Shown: positions 31,521 through 39,626 of the stretch, piece after piece
How the letters are laid out: the number at the start of each line of letters is the position of its first letter
How positions within the stretch are numbered: position 1 is the stretch's first letter
From: an uncultured Lachnospiraceae bacterium
GTDB taxonomy: Bacteria; Bacillota; Clostridia; Lachnospirales; Lachnospiraceae
DNA: 39,626 bases
Direction: 5' to 3'
Assembly: GCA_944383765.1 (NCBI GenBank)
Contig: CALWQT010000018.1
Coordinates: 1 to 39,626, forward strand
Position numbers and translations under genes: made by a program
Notes under the pieces: generated by a model
Told to the model about the DNA's origin: nothing
What the model saw: only the letters and a program-made list of their open reading frames with translations
The model's database searches: none

Positions 31521-33662
31521 ATGGATATTATAGAAGTATTACAGAAAGAACTGAATATTAAACGTTCTCAGGCGGAAGCAGCAGTAAAGCTGATCGATGA
31601 AGGAAATACCATTCCTTTCATTGCCCGATACCGGAAAGAGGCTACCGGCTCCCTGAATGATGAGGTGCTGCGGGCTCTTGACGAACGTTTGAAATATCTT
31701 AGAAATCTGGAGGAAAAAAAGGAGCAGGTGTTATCGTCCATACGGGACCAGGAAAAGCTGACGCCGGAGCTGGAAGCCCAGATCCGGGCTGCTGAGACTA
31801 TGGTGGCAGTGGATGATCTTTACCGCCCTTACCGTCCGAAAAGAAGGACCAGGGCGATGATCGCCAAGGAAAAGGGGCTGGAGCCGCTGGCAGATATGAT
31901 CCTCATGCAAATGCTTCAGGAACCGGCAGAAAAGGCTGCGGAAGCTTATGTAGATCCGGAAAAAGACGTGAATACGGCTCAGGAAGCGCTGGCTGGTGCG
32001 ATGGATATTCTGGCTGAACGAATATCTGACAATGCCCAGTACCGGACATATATCAGAAGAGCTACCATGGATCAGGGGATGGTCCAGTCTGTGGCAAAGG
32101 ACGAGACCGCTCAGTCTGTGTATGAAAATTATTACCAGTATGAGGAACCGGTGAGAAAATGTGCAGGTCATAGAATCCTGGCATTAAACAGGGGAGAGGC
32201 AGAGAAATTCCTTACGGTGAAGATCCAGGCTCCGGAAGAAGTGATTATCCGTTACCTGGAGAAACAGGTGATCGTAAGGGATAATGAATATACGTCCCCT
32301 GTGCTGAAAGCAGTGATCGAGGATAGTTATAAACGTCTGATCGCTCCTGCCATTGAGCGGGAAGTGAGAAATGAGCTGACCGAGAAGGCGGAGGAAGGAG
32401 CTGTTAAGATTTTCGGGAAAAATCTGGAGCAGCTGCTGATGCAGCCTCCCATTGCAGGACGTACGGTATTAGGCTGGGATCCGGCGTTCCGTACCGGCTG
32501 TAAACTGGCAGTGGTAGACAGCACCGGAAAGGTTCTGGATACGGTGGTGATCTATCCCACTGCGCCTCAGAACCGTGTGGAAGAATCAAAAGAGATATTG
32601 AAGAAACTGATCAGGAAATACAACATTTCTCTGATTTCTGTGGGAAATGGAACGGCGTCCAGGGAGTCGGAACAGATTATTGTAGAATTGTTGAAAGAGA
32701 TTAAGGAGCCGGTTCAGTATGTGATCGTCAATGAAGCAGGCGCTTCCGTATATTCTGCCAGCAAACTGGCTACTGAGGAGTTTCCTCAGTTCGACGTGGG
32801 GCAGAGAAGTGCGGTTTCCATTGCCAGAAGGCTTCAGGACCCATTGGCAGAACTGGTAAAGATCGATCCCAAATCCATTGGAGTGGGGCAGTATCAGCAT
32901 GATATGAATCAGAAACATTTAAGTGAAACCCTTCAGGGAGTAGTGGAAAGCTGCGTAAACCGGGTAGGGGTAGATCTGAATACGGCATCCGCTTCCCTGC
33001 TGGAGTATATTTCCGGTATATCCAAAGCTGTAGCAAAAAATATCGTTACTTACCGGGAAGAAAACGGAGCCTTTACCGATAGAAAGCAGCTTTTGAAGGT
33101 GGCCAAGCTGGGACCGAAAGCTTATGAGCAGTGTGCAGGATTTATGAGGATCCAGAATGGGAATAATCCTCTGGATGGAACTAGTGTCCATCCGGAAAGT
33201 TACGGGGCAGCGGAGGCGCTGCTTCAGAAACTGGGTTACACTCCAGAAGATATTTCCCATGGGGGATTAAAGGAACTGGGTAAGAAAATCCACGATTACA
33301 AAAAACTGGCTTCCGAACTGAATGTGGGAGACATTACATTAAAAGATATTGTAAGTGAACTGGAAAAACCGGCTAGAGACCCAAGAGATGAAATGCCAAA
33401 ACCGATTCTGCGGACAGATGTCCTGGATATGAAGGATCTGACTCCGGGCATGGTTTTGAAAGGGACGGTACGAAATGTCATAGATTTCGGGGCTTTTGTG
33501 GATATCGGTGTCCATCAGGACGGGCTTGTCCATGTTTCCCAGATGACAGAACGTTATATCAAGCATCCTCTGGAAGCTGTGAGCGTGGGAGATATTGTGG
33601 AAGTGAAGGTGCTTTCTGTAGATCTGGCAAAGAAAAGAATTGCATTGACTATGAAACTGTAG
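31521..33662 (+). CDS. tex: Transcription accessory protein Tex
   Basis: 713 aa from ATG 31521 (MDIIEVLQKELNI); the GGAGG box lies 12 nt upstream, and an ATG at 31509 is too close to it. Domain order is standard: N-terminal helix-turn-helix bundle, YqgF-like RNase H fold (~320-450; VLGWDPAFRTGCKLAVVD), helix-hairpin-helix (~500-560; LNTASASLLEYISGI), and a C-terminal S1 RNA-binding domain (~640-713; GMVLKGTVRNVIDFGAFVDIG). Tex binds nucleic acid and RNA polymerase and affects transcription and stress tolerance in several bacteria. Confidence 0.95.
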   Translation: MDIIEVLQKELNIKRSQAEAAVKLIDEGNTIPFIARYRKEATGSLNDEVLRALDERLKYLRNLEEKKEQVLSSIRDQEKLTPELEAQIRAAETMVAVDDLYRPYRPKRRTRAMIAKEKGLEPLADMILMQMLQEPAEKAAEAYVDPEKDVNTAQEALAGAMDILAERISDNAQYRTYIRRATMDQGMVQSVAKDETAQSVYENYYQYEEPVRKCAGHRILALNRGEAEKFLTVKIQAPEEVIIRYLEKQVIVRDNEYTSPVLKAVIEDSYKRLIAPAIEREVRNELTEKAEEGAVKIFGKNLEQLLMQPPIAGRTVLGWDPAFRTGCKLAVVDSTGKVLDTVVIYPTAPQNRVEESKEILKKLIRKYNISLISVGNGTASRESEQIIVELLKEIKEPVQYVIVNEAGASVYSASKLATEEFPQFDVGQRSAVSIARRLQDPLAELVKIDPKSIGVGQYQHDMNQKHLSETLQGVVESCVNRVGVDLNTASASLLEYISGISKAVAKNIVTYREENGAFTDRKQLLKVAKLGPKAYEQCAGFMRIQNGNNPLDGTSVHPESYGAAEALLQKLGYTPEDISHGGLKELGKKIHDYKKLASELNVGDITLKDIVSELEKPARDPRDEMPKPILRTDVLDMKDLTPGMVLKGTVRNVIDFGAFVDIGVHQDGLVHVSQMTERYIKHPLEAVSVGDIVEVKVLSVDLAKKRIALTMKL

Positions 33663-33692
33663 GCGGAATCCGGACCAAAAGGGAGGTAGATG

Positions 33693-34181
33693 ATGAAATT
33701 TGAAGTAAGGCTGGGTACTGTGGATCTGTGGCGTTTTTCCATGTACCATGTGAATAAGGGGATTCAGGGGATTTTCAATCTTCTGTTTACCGCAGCAGCC
33801 ATTTTGACCCTGGTTTTTGCCTGGGATCAGCTTTCCGGCGGCTATATTGCGTTTCTGGCGATGTGCGCCTTGATTTTTTCTGTATGGCAGCCGTTTCTTC
33901 TTTATCTGAAATCCCGTAAGCAGGCACAGACGGCGGGAATCCGGGAACCTCTGACCTTGGAGTTTGGTGAGGAAAATGTGAAAGTATCTCAGGCAGGACA
34001 GGAAATGGAACTTCCCTGGGATCAGGTAGCGAAGATTGTGAAGACCAGACACATGGTCATTGTATATACAGATCGTATCCATGCTTATCTGTTGCCTGTG
34101 GAAACGGTGGGGAATGATATGGAGAAATTTTCGGCCCTGCTCCGTGCACGTTTGCCAAAAGAACGGCTCAGGGGCTTGTAG
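33693..34181 (+). CDS. YcxB-like membrane protein
   Basis: 162 aa (163 if the ATG directly before is used; the GGAGG spacing favours the second). Two membrane segments (~28-46 and 50-70) are followed by a ~90-residue cytoplasmic domain with LTLEFGEENVKV and LPWDQVAKIVKTRHMVIVYTD, which matches the YcxB-like C-terminal domain from memory. Role unknown. It lies between tex and tsaE on the same strand with short gaps, so read-through transcription is likely. Confidence 0.75.
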   Translation: MKFEVRLGTVDLWRFSMYHVNKGIQGIFNLLFTAAAILTLVFAWDQLSGGYIAFLAMCALIFSVWQPFLLYLKSRKQAQTAGIREPLTLEFGEENVKVSQAGQEMELPWDQVAKIVKTRHMVIVYTDRIHAYLLPVETVGNDMEKFSALLRARLPKERLRGL

Positions 34182-34197
34182 AGGAAAGGATTATAGT

Positions 34198-34626
34198 ATG
34201 GTAATGGAAACTTGGAAGGCGGAAGAAACCTTTGAATTGGGAAAAAAACTGGGAAAGAAGGCAAAGGCCGGGGAAATCTACTGTCTGGACGGAGACCTGG
34301 GGACGGGAAAAACTGTGTTTACCCAGGGATTTGCGGAAGGCCTGGGCATCGAAGGACCGGTAAACAGCCCTACGTTTACCATTTTACAGGAATATACAGA
34401 TGGGAGACTGCCCCTGTACCATTTTGACGTATACCGGATTGGGGATGTGGAAGAAATGGAAGAGATCGGCTATGAGGATTGCTTTTACGGGGACGGCGTA
34501 TGTCTGATCGAATGGTCAAGCCTGATTCCTGAGATTCTTCCGGATTCCGTGATACGGATCTGTATAGAAAAAAATCCGGAACAGGGATTTGATTACCGGA
34601 AAATAACGGTGGAGGGATTAGAATGA
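34198..34626 (+). CDS. tsaE: tRNA threonylcarbamoyladenosine biosynthesis ATPase TsaE
   Basis: 142 aa from ATG 34198. Walker A GDLGTGKT (~31-38), then NSPTFTILQEY and HFDVYRI, all standard for TsaE. It hydrolyses ATP to recycle the TsaB-TsaD complex that adds t6A to position 37 of ANN-decoding tRNAs. A longer frame upstream overlaps the YcxB-like gene and is not used. The stop overlaps the tsaB start by 4 bp (ATGA), so the genes are coupled. Confidence 0.93.
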   Translation: MVMETWKAEETFELGKKLGKKAKAGEIYCLDGDLGTGKTVFTQGFAEGLGIEGPVNSPTFTILQEYTDGRLPLYHFDVYRIGDVEEMEEIGYEDCFYGDGVCLIEWSSLIPEILPDSVIRICIEKNPEQGFDYRKITVEGLE

Positions 34627-35321
34627 AAATATTGGGGATTGAAAGCTCTTCTTTAGTGGCGTCGGCAGCGATTGTGACAGATGATATTGTGACAGCGGAA
34701 TATACGGTGAACTTTAAAAAGACACATTCCCAGACACTTCTTCCCATGATTGATGAGATTGTAAGAATGACGGATACAGACTTGAATACCATAGATGGGA
34801 TTGCTGTTTCCGGAGGGCCAGGGTCCTTTACCGGTCTGAGAATCGGGTCAGCTACAGCTAAGGGGTTGGGGCTGGCTTTGCAGAAACCTTTGATCCACGT
34901 TCCCACTGTTGATGCGATGGCGTACGGCCTCTGGGGGGCAAAAGGACTGGTGTGTCCCATCATGGACGCTAAGAGAAATCAGGTCTATACTGGAATATAC
35001 AGGACAGAAAGCGGCTTTTTAACGCTGAAAGAAGCCTGTCCCATGGATATCAGGAGGCTGATGGAAGAACTGAATCTTTTTGGGGAAAAGGTCATCTTTT
35101 TGGGGGATGGTGTACCGGTATATAGCCAGGTGATCCGGGAATGCGCATTGGTTCCTGCGGAATTTGCTCCGGCTCATTTAAATCGTCAGCGTGCAGCCAG
35201 TGTGGCGGCTTTGGGAGCAGTGTATCTGGCGGAAGGCAGGACAGAAACGGCTGCAGAACATAAACCGGAATATTTAAGGAAGTCTCAGGCTGAGAGAGAA
35301 CGCCTGGGAGAAGAATTGTAA
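34623..35321 (+). CDS. tsaB: t6A biosynthesis protein TsaB
   Basis: 232 aa of the ASKHA fold. Start MKILGIESSS; GGPGSFTGLRIG and SATAKGLGLAL are the family hallmarks. It is the catalytically inactive partner that dimerises with TsaD in t6A transfer. The C-terminal region (~200-232) ends with EYLRKSQAE, as usual. Its last base is shared with the first base of rimI (TAATG), so tsaE-tsaB-rimI are read as one unit. Confidence 0.93.
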   Translation: MKILGIESSSLVASAAIVTDDIVTAEYTVNFKKTHSQTLLPMIDEIVRMTDTDLNTIDGIAVSGGPGSFTGLRIGSATAKGLGLALQKPLIHVPTVDAMAYGLWGAKGLVCPIMDAKRNQVYTGIYRTESGFLTLKEACPMDIRRLMEELNLFGEKVIFLGDGVPVYSQVIRECALVPAEFAPAHLNRQRAASVAALGAVYLAEGRTETAAEHKPEYLRKSQAERERLGEEL

Positions 35322-35761
35322 TGTGGGAAGTAAGGAAGCTGGAACAGGGAGATGGGAAGGCGGCGGAATCTGTGGAGAAAAGCTGTTTCCCGGATCCCTG
35401 GAAGACGGAAGAACTGGATGAGATGCTTGGGAATTCCCTGGATACCGGGATTTCCATTTGGGAGAATGAAATAATTGCCGGCTATTGCCTGCTGCGGGTC
35501 GTAGCAGGGGAAGGGGAATTGTTCCGGATCGGGGTAAAGCCGGAATTCCGAAAAAAAGGATTGGCGAGAAAACTGATGGAAGCCATGGAGGATACTGCCA
35601 GAAAAAAACAGGCAGAAAGCATCTATCTGGAAGTGAGAGCGGGAAATCTGCCAGCCATCAGTCTTTATAAATCCAGAGGTTTTTCGGAAACGGGAAGAAG
35701 AAAACATTATTATTCATCTCCGACAGAAGATGCGGTGCTGATGGAGCTTAGGCTGACATGA
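35321..35761 (+). CDS. rimI: Ribosomal protein S18 alanine N-acetyltransferase RimI
   Basis: 146 aa GNAT-fold acetyltransferase. The acetyl-CoA loop region FRKKGLARKLMEAM (~77-90), the LEVRAGNLPAISLYKSRGF segment (~104-122) and a final YYSSPTEDAVLMEL are typical. It acetylates the N-terminus of S18, and in many Bacillota its gene sits between tsaB and tsaD as here. Overlaps tsaB by one base. Confidence 0.88.
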   Translation: MWEVRKLEQGDGKAAESVEKSCFPDPWKTEELDEMLGNSLDTGISIWENEIIAGYCLLRVVAGEGELFRIGVKPEFRKKGLARKLMEAMEDTARKKQAESIYLEVRAGNLPAISLYKSRGFSETGRRKHYYSSPTEDAVLMELRLT

Positions 35762-35862
35762 AAGAATTACCACTTAAAATCCGGAAAACGTATGGTATCA
35801 TATAGGGGTATCCCAGGTGGAGATTCCCGGAGAGTCACCGGAAAGAGAAAGGTGAGGAAAAC

Positions 35863-36105
35863 ATGCGAAAGTACGGATATGGCGGCCGTTTAGAGAGAGT
35901 GATCTGCAATGGCTGCGGGAAGAAGCTGGTGGTGGAAGACGGTATTGTCAGAGAGGGTGTGATCAGTATTGATCATGTATGGGATTTCTTCTCTGAAAAA
36001 GACGGAGAGGTCCATCATCTGGATTTATGTGAGAACTGTTATGATAACTTTGTCAGAGAACTGAAGCTTCCGGTGGAAGTGGAAGAACAGACAGAGCTGC
36101 TGTAG
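35863..36105 (+). CDS. Small protein with two cysteine pairs
   Basis: 80 aa; the ATG follows GTGAGG. Two CxxC pairs, ICNGCGKK (~15-22) and LCENCYDN (~55-62), look like a zinc ribbon of the kind seen in small regulatory or assembly factors. No DNA-binding helix is obvious, and the family is not recognised. It stands 101 bp after rimI and is followed by its own terminator, so it may be a separate unit. Confidence 0.75.
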   Translation: MRKYGYGGRLERVICNGCGKKLVVEDGIVREGVISIDHVWDFFSEKDGEVHHLDLCENCYDNFVRELKLPVEVEEQTELL

Positions 36106-36116
36106 CAGACGGGGAA

Positions 36117-36159
36117 GCGGCAGGAGCCGGGCGTGTGACAAGCCTGGTCCCTGCCGTTT
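36117..36159 (+). terminator. Terminator after the small cysteine-pair gene
   Basis: CGGCAGG (36117-36123) and GCCGGGC pair with GCCTGGT and CCCTGCCG (ending ~36155), followed by TTTT. Confidence 0.8.
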
Positions 36160-36201
36160 TGCATATCCGTCTGGGAAAACAGGGTGGAAACGGAAAAAGG
36201 G

Positions 36202-36231
36202 TTGATTCTGCCGCGACAAATGTGCTATGAT
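36202..36231 (+). promoter_or_regulatory. Promoter of the RNase Z-type gene
   Basis: TTGATT (36202-36207), 18-bp spacer, TATGAT (36226-36231), about 32 bp ahead of the start. Confidence 0.55.
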
Positions 36232-36263
36232 TCCACATAGATTGAAAAGAAATGAGGAATTTT

Positions 36264-37184
36264 ATGTTAGATATATGCTTGCTGGGAACGGGAGGCATGA
36301 TGCCTCTTCCCTATCGATGGCTCACTTCCATGATGGCCAGGTGTGATGGAAGCAATCTTCTGATTGACTGCGGAGAAGGGACGCAGGTAGCCCTGAAGGA
36401 GAAAGGGTGGAGCCCGAAACCCATCGATGTGATCTGCTTTACCCATTATCATGCAGACCACATCAGCGGATTGCCGGGACTGCTCCTGACTATGGGAAAT
36501 GCAGAACGGACAGAGCCTTTGACCATGGTGGGTCCCAAAGGATTGGAGCGGGTAGTCAATGCGCTGCGGACCATAGCACCGGAACTCCCGTTTCCCATTC
36601 GGTTTGTAGAACTGACAGAAGCCAGGGAACAGCTGCAGATGGGACCTTACGTGATCGATGCTTACCGGGTCAACCATAATGTGGTGTGTTACGGATATGC
36701 CATTTCCGTTCCCAGGAAAGGGAAATTTGATGTGGAACGGGCGAAAGCCCAGAATATTCCCCAGAGATGCTGGAACAAACTGCAGAAAGGGGAGACCCTG
36801 GAGATAGAAGGCAGGATTTTTACCCCTGAGATGGTGCTGGGACCTGCCAGAAAAGGTCTGAAAGTGGCTTATTGTACCGATACAAGGCCGGTTCCGGTAA
36901 TCGCGGAATACGCAGAAGATGCCGATCTGTTTATCTGTGAAGGAATGTACGGAGAAGATGGAAAAGAGGCCAAGGCGAGAGAGTATAAACATATGACCAT
37001 GTATGAAGCAGCCAGACTGGCGGATAAGGCCCAGCCTAAAGAAATGTGGCTGACCCATTACAGTCCGTCGTTAAATCGCCCGGAGGAATATATGGAAGCA
37101 GTCAGGGCCATATTCCCCAGGGCAAAAGCGGCAAGGGATGGTTATACCATGGAGCTTTCGTTTGAAGAAGGAGAGAAAGAATGA
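36264..37184 (+). CDS. RNase Z-type metallo-beta-lactamase-fold hydrolase
   Basis: 306 aa from ATG 36264, 6 nt after GAGG. The metal-binding motif [10 protein letters not shown] (~63-72) and further histidines at NHNVVCYGY (~141) and THYSPS (~272) match RNase Z, which cuts the 3' trailer from tRNA precursors with two zinc ions. The overall layout fits the ElaC/RnzA group, with [15 protein letters not shown] near residue 250. The following tsaD starts 4 bp before its stop, linking tRNA 3' processing and t6A formation in one transcript. Confidence 0.85.
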   Translation: MLDICLLGTGGMMPLPYRWLTSMMARCDGSNLLIDCGEGTQVALKEKGWSPKPIDVICFTHYHADHISGLPGLLLTMGNAERTEPLTMVGPKGLERVVNALRTIAPELPFPIRFVELTEAREQLQMGPYVIDAYRVNHNVVCYGYAISVPRKGKFDVERAKAQNIPQRCWNKLQKGETLEIEGRIFTPEMVLGPARKGLKVAYCTDTRPVPVIAEYAEDADLFICEGMYGEDGKEAKAREYKHMTMYEAARLADKAQPKEMWLTHYSPSLNRPEEYMEAVRAIFPRAKAARDGYTMELSFEEGEKE

Positions 37185-38209
37185 ATGGAAACGAAGATGT
37201 GCTGATACTGGCGATAGAAAGTTCTTGTGATGAGACGGCAGCAGCTGTGGTGAGAAATGGAAGGGAAGTATTGTCTAATGTAATCTCTTCCCAGATTGCC
37301 CTGCATACCCTGTACGGGGGAGTAGTGCCGGAAATTGCTTCCAGAAAGCATATTGAAAAGATCAATCAGGTAATAGAGGAGGCACTGGCTGAGGCGAAGG
37401 TCGGTTTGAGCGATATTACTGCCATAGGGGTTACCTATGGACCTGGACTGGTAGGAGCTTTGTTGGTAGGAGTGGCAGAGGCGAAAGCGATTGCCTATGC
37501 AGCGGGGAAACCATTGGTAGGAGTTCATCATATTGAAGGTCATGTGTCAGCGAATTTTATTGAACACCCGGATCTGGAACCACCGTTTGTATGTCTGATC
37601 GTATCCGGTGGGCATACTCATCTGGTGGTGGTGAAGGATTATGGGAAATTTGAGATTATTGGCCGGACGAGAGATGATGCAGCTGGAGAAGCGTTTGATA
37701 AAGTGGCCAGAGCTATAGGATTGGGTTATCCGGGCGGACCCAAGGTGGACCGGGCAGCCAAGGAAGGCAACAAACATGCGGTGGAATTCCCGAGAGCAAA
37801 AGTAGAAGGCGCGCCTTATGACTTCAGTTTCAGCGGCTTGAAATCTTCCGTATTGAATTACATTAACCATGAGAAGATGCTGGGGAAAGAAATCTGTGTT
37901 CCGGATCTGGCTGCCTCTTTTCAGAATGCGGTAGTAGAATCTCTGGTGAGCCGTGCCGTAGCAGCGGCGCAAGAGTATGGCTATGATAAACTGGCGATTG
38001 CAGGCGGAGTGGCGTCTAATACGGCACTTCGGGAAGGGATGAGAGAAGCCTGCGAAAAAGCCGGGCTTAAGCTGTACTATCCATCGCCGATCTATTGCAC
38101 GGATAACGCGGCCATGATCGGTGTGGCGGCATATTATGAGTATCAGAATGGAACCAGGGCCGGCTGGGATCTGAATGCAGTTCCGAATCTCAGATTAGGG
38201 GAACGGTAA
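37181..38209 (+). CDS. tsaD: tRNA N6-adenosine threonylcarbamoyltransferase TsaD
   Basis: 342 aa. Start [20 protein letters not shown]; metal-binding [10 protein letters not shown] (His~113, His~117), GGHTHLVV, and [15 protein letters not shown] all match the catalytic subunit. It transfers threonylcarbamoyl from its AMP adduct to A37 of tRNAs that read ANN codons. TsaB and TsaE are encoded 2-3 kb upstream, so three of the four t6A genes are here (TsaC is outside the window). Overlaps the RNase Z-type gene by 4 bp. Confidence 0.95.
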   Translation: MNGNEDVLILAIESSCDETAAAVVRNGREVLSNVISSQIALHTLYGGVVPEIASRKHIEKINQVIEEALAEAKVGLSDITAIGVTYGPGLVGALLVGVAEAKAIAYAAGKPLVGVHHIEGHVSANFIEHPDLEPPFVCLIVSGGHTHLVVVKDYGKFEIIGRTRDDAAGEAFDKVARAIGLGYPGGPKVDRAAKEGNKHAVEFPRAKVEGAPYDFSFSGLKSSVLNYINHEKMLGKEICVPDLAASFQNAVVESLVSRAVAAAQEYGYDKLAIAGGVASNTALREGMREACEKAGLKLYYPSPIYCTDNAAMIGVAAYYEYQNGTRAGWDLNAVPNLRLGER

Positions 38210-38254
38210 AAGCGGCTTTGAAAGGCTGCCATCAAACATCTGGAGGGGAAAAGG

Positions 38255-38983
38255 ATGGATATGGAAAAGATAGAGGGGAAAACAGGAGCTGTGGTATTAG
38301 CGGCGGGGCAGGGAAAACGAATGCAGAGCCGGGTACAGAAACAGTTTATGGAGCTGGAAGGGAAACCTCTGATCTGGTATTCTCTCCAGAAGTTTGAGGA
38401 AAGTGCTGTAGATGAAATCATCCTTGTTACGGGAAGAGATGAAATGGATTACTGCAGGCATGAAATTGTGGAAGCATACGGATTTCAGAAAGTAATCGGC
38501 GTGGTAGCAGGCGGAAAGGAACGGTATCATTCTGTTTATGAGGGCCTGAAAGCTTTGGAAAACAGGGGAATTTCGTATGTACTGATCCATGATGGGGCCA
38601 GACCTCTGGTGTCAGACCGGATCATAGCAGATTCCATAGAACAGGTAAAACGATATGATGCCTGTGTGGCAGCGGTACCGGTGAAAGACACCATAAAAAT
38701 CAGTGATCAGGAGCAGTATGCCGCAGATACGCCTCCCAGGAATCTTCTGTGGCAGGTTCAGACCCCCCAGACCTTTTCTTACCCATTGATTTACTCTGCT
38801 TATAAAAAATTGTTTTCCGGGAAAGAATATGAAGGGGTGACAGATGATGCCATGGTAGTGGAGAGCATGACAGAACATAGGGTAAAACTGATTCTGGGAG
38901 ACTATCAGAATATTAAGGTTACCACTCCGGAAGATATGATTTTGGCGAAAGCATTTCTGCAAAATAGGGAATCAGGAAAATAA
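38255..38983 (+). CDS. ispD: 2-C-methyl-D-erythritol 4-phosphate cytidylyltransferase
   Basis: 242 aa. Nucleotide-binding AAGQGKRMQSRVQKQF (14-29; the usual GxGxRMG(x)3PKQ signature with Gln-Lys-Gln), DGARPLV (~113-119), and LWQVQTPQTF (~165-174) are typical. It makes CDP-methylerythritol in the non-mevalonate isoprenoid pathway in the cytosol. The ATG follows GGAGGGG. The related cytidylyltransferases TarI and FlA-type enzymes share this fold, but the motifs fit IspD. It is the last protein gene before the tRNA genes. Confidence 0.9.
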   Translation: MDMEKIEGKTGAVVLAAGQGKRMQSRVQKQFMELEGKPLIWYSLQKFEESAVDEIILVTGRDEMDYCRHEIVEAYGFQKVIGVVAGGKERYHSVYEGLKALENRGISYVLIHDGARPLVSDRIIADSIEQVKRYDACVAAVPVKDTIKISDQEQYAADTPPRNLLWQVQTPQTFSYPLIYSAYKKLFSGKEYEGVTDDAMVVESMTEHRVKLILGDYQNIKVTTPEDMILAKAFLQNRESGK

Positions 38984-39005
38984 TTGAAAAAAATCAAAAA
39001 AAGGG

Positions 39006-39034
39006 TTGACAAAAGCCGAATGATTGGATAGAAT
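39006..39034 (+). promoter_or_regulatory. Promoter of the tRNA-Ser genes
   Basis: TTGACA (39006-39011), 17-bp spacer, TAGAAT (39029-39034). About 60 bp before the first tRNA. Confidence 0.8.
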
Positions 39035-39095
39035 AAATGAGCGCTTCGGCGAGAGCTTCCAGAGAAAAGGAAGAAAAAACTGAAGAAAAGCACAT

Positions 39096-39181
39096 GGAGA
39101 GATATCGAAGTGGTCATAACGAGGCGGTCTTGAAAACCGTTTGTCCGAAAGGGCGCGTGGGTTCGAATCCCACTCTCTCCG
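39096..39181 (+). tRNA. tRNA-Ser(UGA)
   Basis: 86 nt with acceptor stem GGAGAGA/TCTCTCC and discriminator G. The anticodon loop is CTTGAAA with anticodon TGA, there is a long variable arm typical of class II tRNAs (GTTTGTCCGAAAGGGCGC region), and T-loop GTTCGAATCC. CCA is not encoded. Confidence 0.95.
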
Positions 39182-39230
39182 CTAGGACGAACGCGAGACG
39201 TCCTTCAACATCATATGGAAGTGCGATTCA

Positions 39231-39319
39231 GCAGAAGTACCCAAGTGGCTGAAGGGGCTCCCCTGGAAAGGGAGTAGGTCGTTAGTAGCGGCGCGAGGGT
39301 TCAAATCCCTCCTTCTGCG
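39231..39319 (+). tRNA. tRNA-Ser(GGA)
   Basis: 89 nt with acceptor stem GCAGAAG/CTTCTGC and discriminator G. The anticodon stem CTCCC/GGGAG frames CTGGAAA with anticodon GGA. A long variable arm (TAGGTCGTTAGTAGCGGCGC region) and GTTCAAATCC T-loop are present. CCA is not encoded. Lies 49 nt after the previous tRNA. Confidence 0.95.
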
Positions 39320-39363
39320 TTTTCGTTTCTTCAAAAAAAGAAATGAAAAAAATAAAAAAGTTG

Positions 39364-39392
39364 TTGACAAAGCGAACTGCTTATGATAAGAT
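39364..39392 (+). promoter_or_regulatory. Promoter of the ribosomal RNA operon
   Basis: TTGACA (39364-39369), 17-bp spacer, TAAGAT (39387-39392). About 200 bp before the 16S 5' end. No obvious second promoter in the leader. Confidence 0.8.
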
Positions 39393-39589
39393 AAGAGAGT
39401 TGCCGCTGAAGCAACAACGAAGAATAAGAACCTTGATAATTGAAGATTAAACAGTATGTAAAACCCTGAAAATTCTAAGAACAAAGGTCTGGTTTGGGCC
39501 TTGAGTTCGAAGAGAATTCAGAACGAAACCAAGTAAATGAAGGTTTAACAATTAGCCAAGCTAATAGTTTTGAACCGGATTCAAAATCT
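39393..39589 (+). other. 16S rRNA leader
   Basis: Transcribed spacer with the typical CTTGATAATTGAAGATTAAAC element and several direct and inverted short repeats (for example GAATTC-rich pairs near 39470-39520 and TTTGAACCGGATTCAAA near 39568-39585) that would form the processing stem with the 16S 3' flank outside the window. No open reading frame of interest. Confidence 0.65.
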
Positions 39590-39626
39590 TAAACATGAGA
39601 GTTTGATCCTGGCTCAGGATGAACGC
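39590..39626 (+). rRNA. 16S ribosomal RNA, 5' end only
   Basis: The conserved 5' sequence AGAGTTTGATCCTGGCTCAG (the universal 27F primer region) is present, followed by GATGAACGC. The gene runs off the window. The exact 5' end is set by analogy and may shift by a few bases. Confidence 0.95.

Noticed and set aside
39182..39484. Minus-strand 100-codon frame over the tRNA-Ser(GGA) gene and rRNA promoter
   Set aside because: It is antisense to a tRNA and a promoter, with no ribosome site.
1..39626. CRISPR array
   Set aside because: No set of regularly spaced identical repeats with unique spacers is present; the only close repeats are the 9-mer cluster, the Ser/Thr codon tract and element arm sites.

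Overview
The window looks like a chromosomal segment of a Gram-positive anaerobe of the Clostridia, most likely a Lachnospiraceae member. This is inferred from gene content and order: long-form HPF next to SecA, then RF2 with its programmed frameshift; Tex; TsaE-TsaB-RimI and TsaD; AGGAGG-type ribosome binding sites; a T-box leader; and remnants of gut-Clostridia mobile elements. No species is claimed. Host-type genes have a moderate GC content. Several islands are visibly AT-richer.

Region 1 (1-6.2 kb): a small mobile-element protein of the DUF6061 type and element debris. Next come a 5'-truncated choice-of-anchor-A surface protein with a Ser/Thr tract and a frameshifted glycosyltransferase. 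These are followed by a NifX-like domain fused to an FKBP/SlyD prolyl isomerase, and a D-2-hydroxyacid dehydrogenase with its WYL regulator.

Region 2 (6.2-14 kb) is accessory. It holds a HIRAN protein, an ArsC/Spx-fold protein that lacks the active-site cysteine, and a convergent restriction-modification pair (PD-(D/E)XK endonuclease and an HTH-fused Eco57I-type methyltransferase). A T-box leader whose specifier and acceptor positions both suggest tRNA-Trp precedes a GldA-like dehydrogenase. Last is a two-gene unit of unknown function (404 aa plus a polytopic 220 aa membrane protein) with a structured leader.

Region 3 (14.16-18.69 kb) is a 4.5-kb integrated element. It sits at the 5' end of a low-molecular-weight tyrosine phosphatase gene. 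A 12-codon copy of the gene start remains at the left end, and the intact gene starts at the right end. Similar arm-type repeats lie inside both ends, along with a TnpV remnant carrying a stop codon and an integrase C-terminal remnant. The cargo is a very AT-rich, translationally coupled pair: an 818 aa protein with four N-terminal membrane segments and a large soluble part, and a 294 aa protein. I recognise neither. This is the best candidate for an undescribed system, possibly defence, but that function is inference from context only.

Region 4 (18.6-25.1 kb): the phosphatase, a MerR regulator with a textbook 19-bp-spacer dyad promoter reading into a DUF554 gene, an SDR reductase, thioredoxin reductase, a secreted SH3-NlpC/P60 hydrolase, and a ferredoxin / 4Fe-4S membrane protein / ArsR operon with a palindrome over its -10 box.

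Region 5 (25.1-39.6 kb) is housekeeping: hpf, a cluster of DnaA-box-like 9-mers, secA, prfB, an ACT-domain protein, tex, the t6A genes tsaE, tsaB and tsaD with rimI, an RNase Z-type hydrolase, ispD, two tRNA-Ser genes (UGA, GGA), and the promoter, leader and first bases of a 16S rRNA gene running off the right edge.
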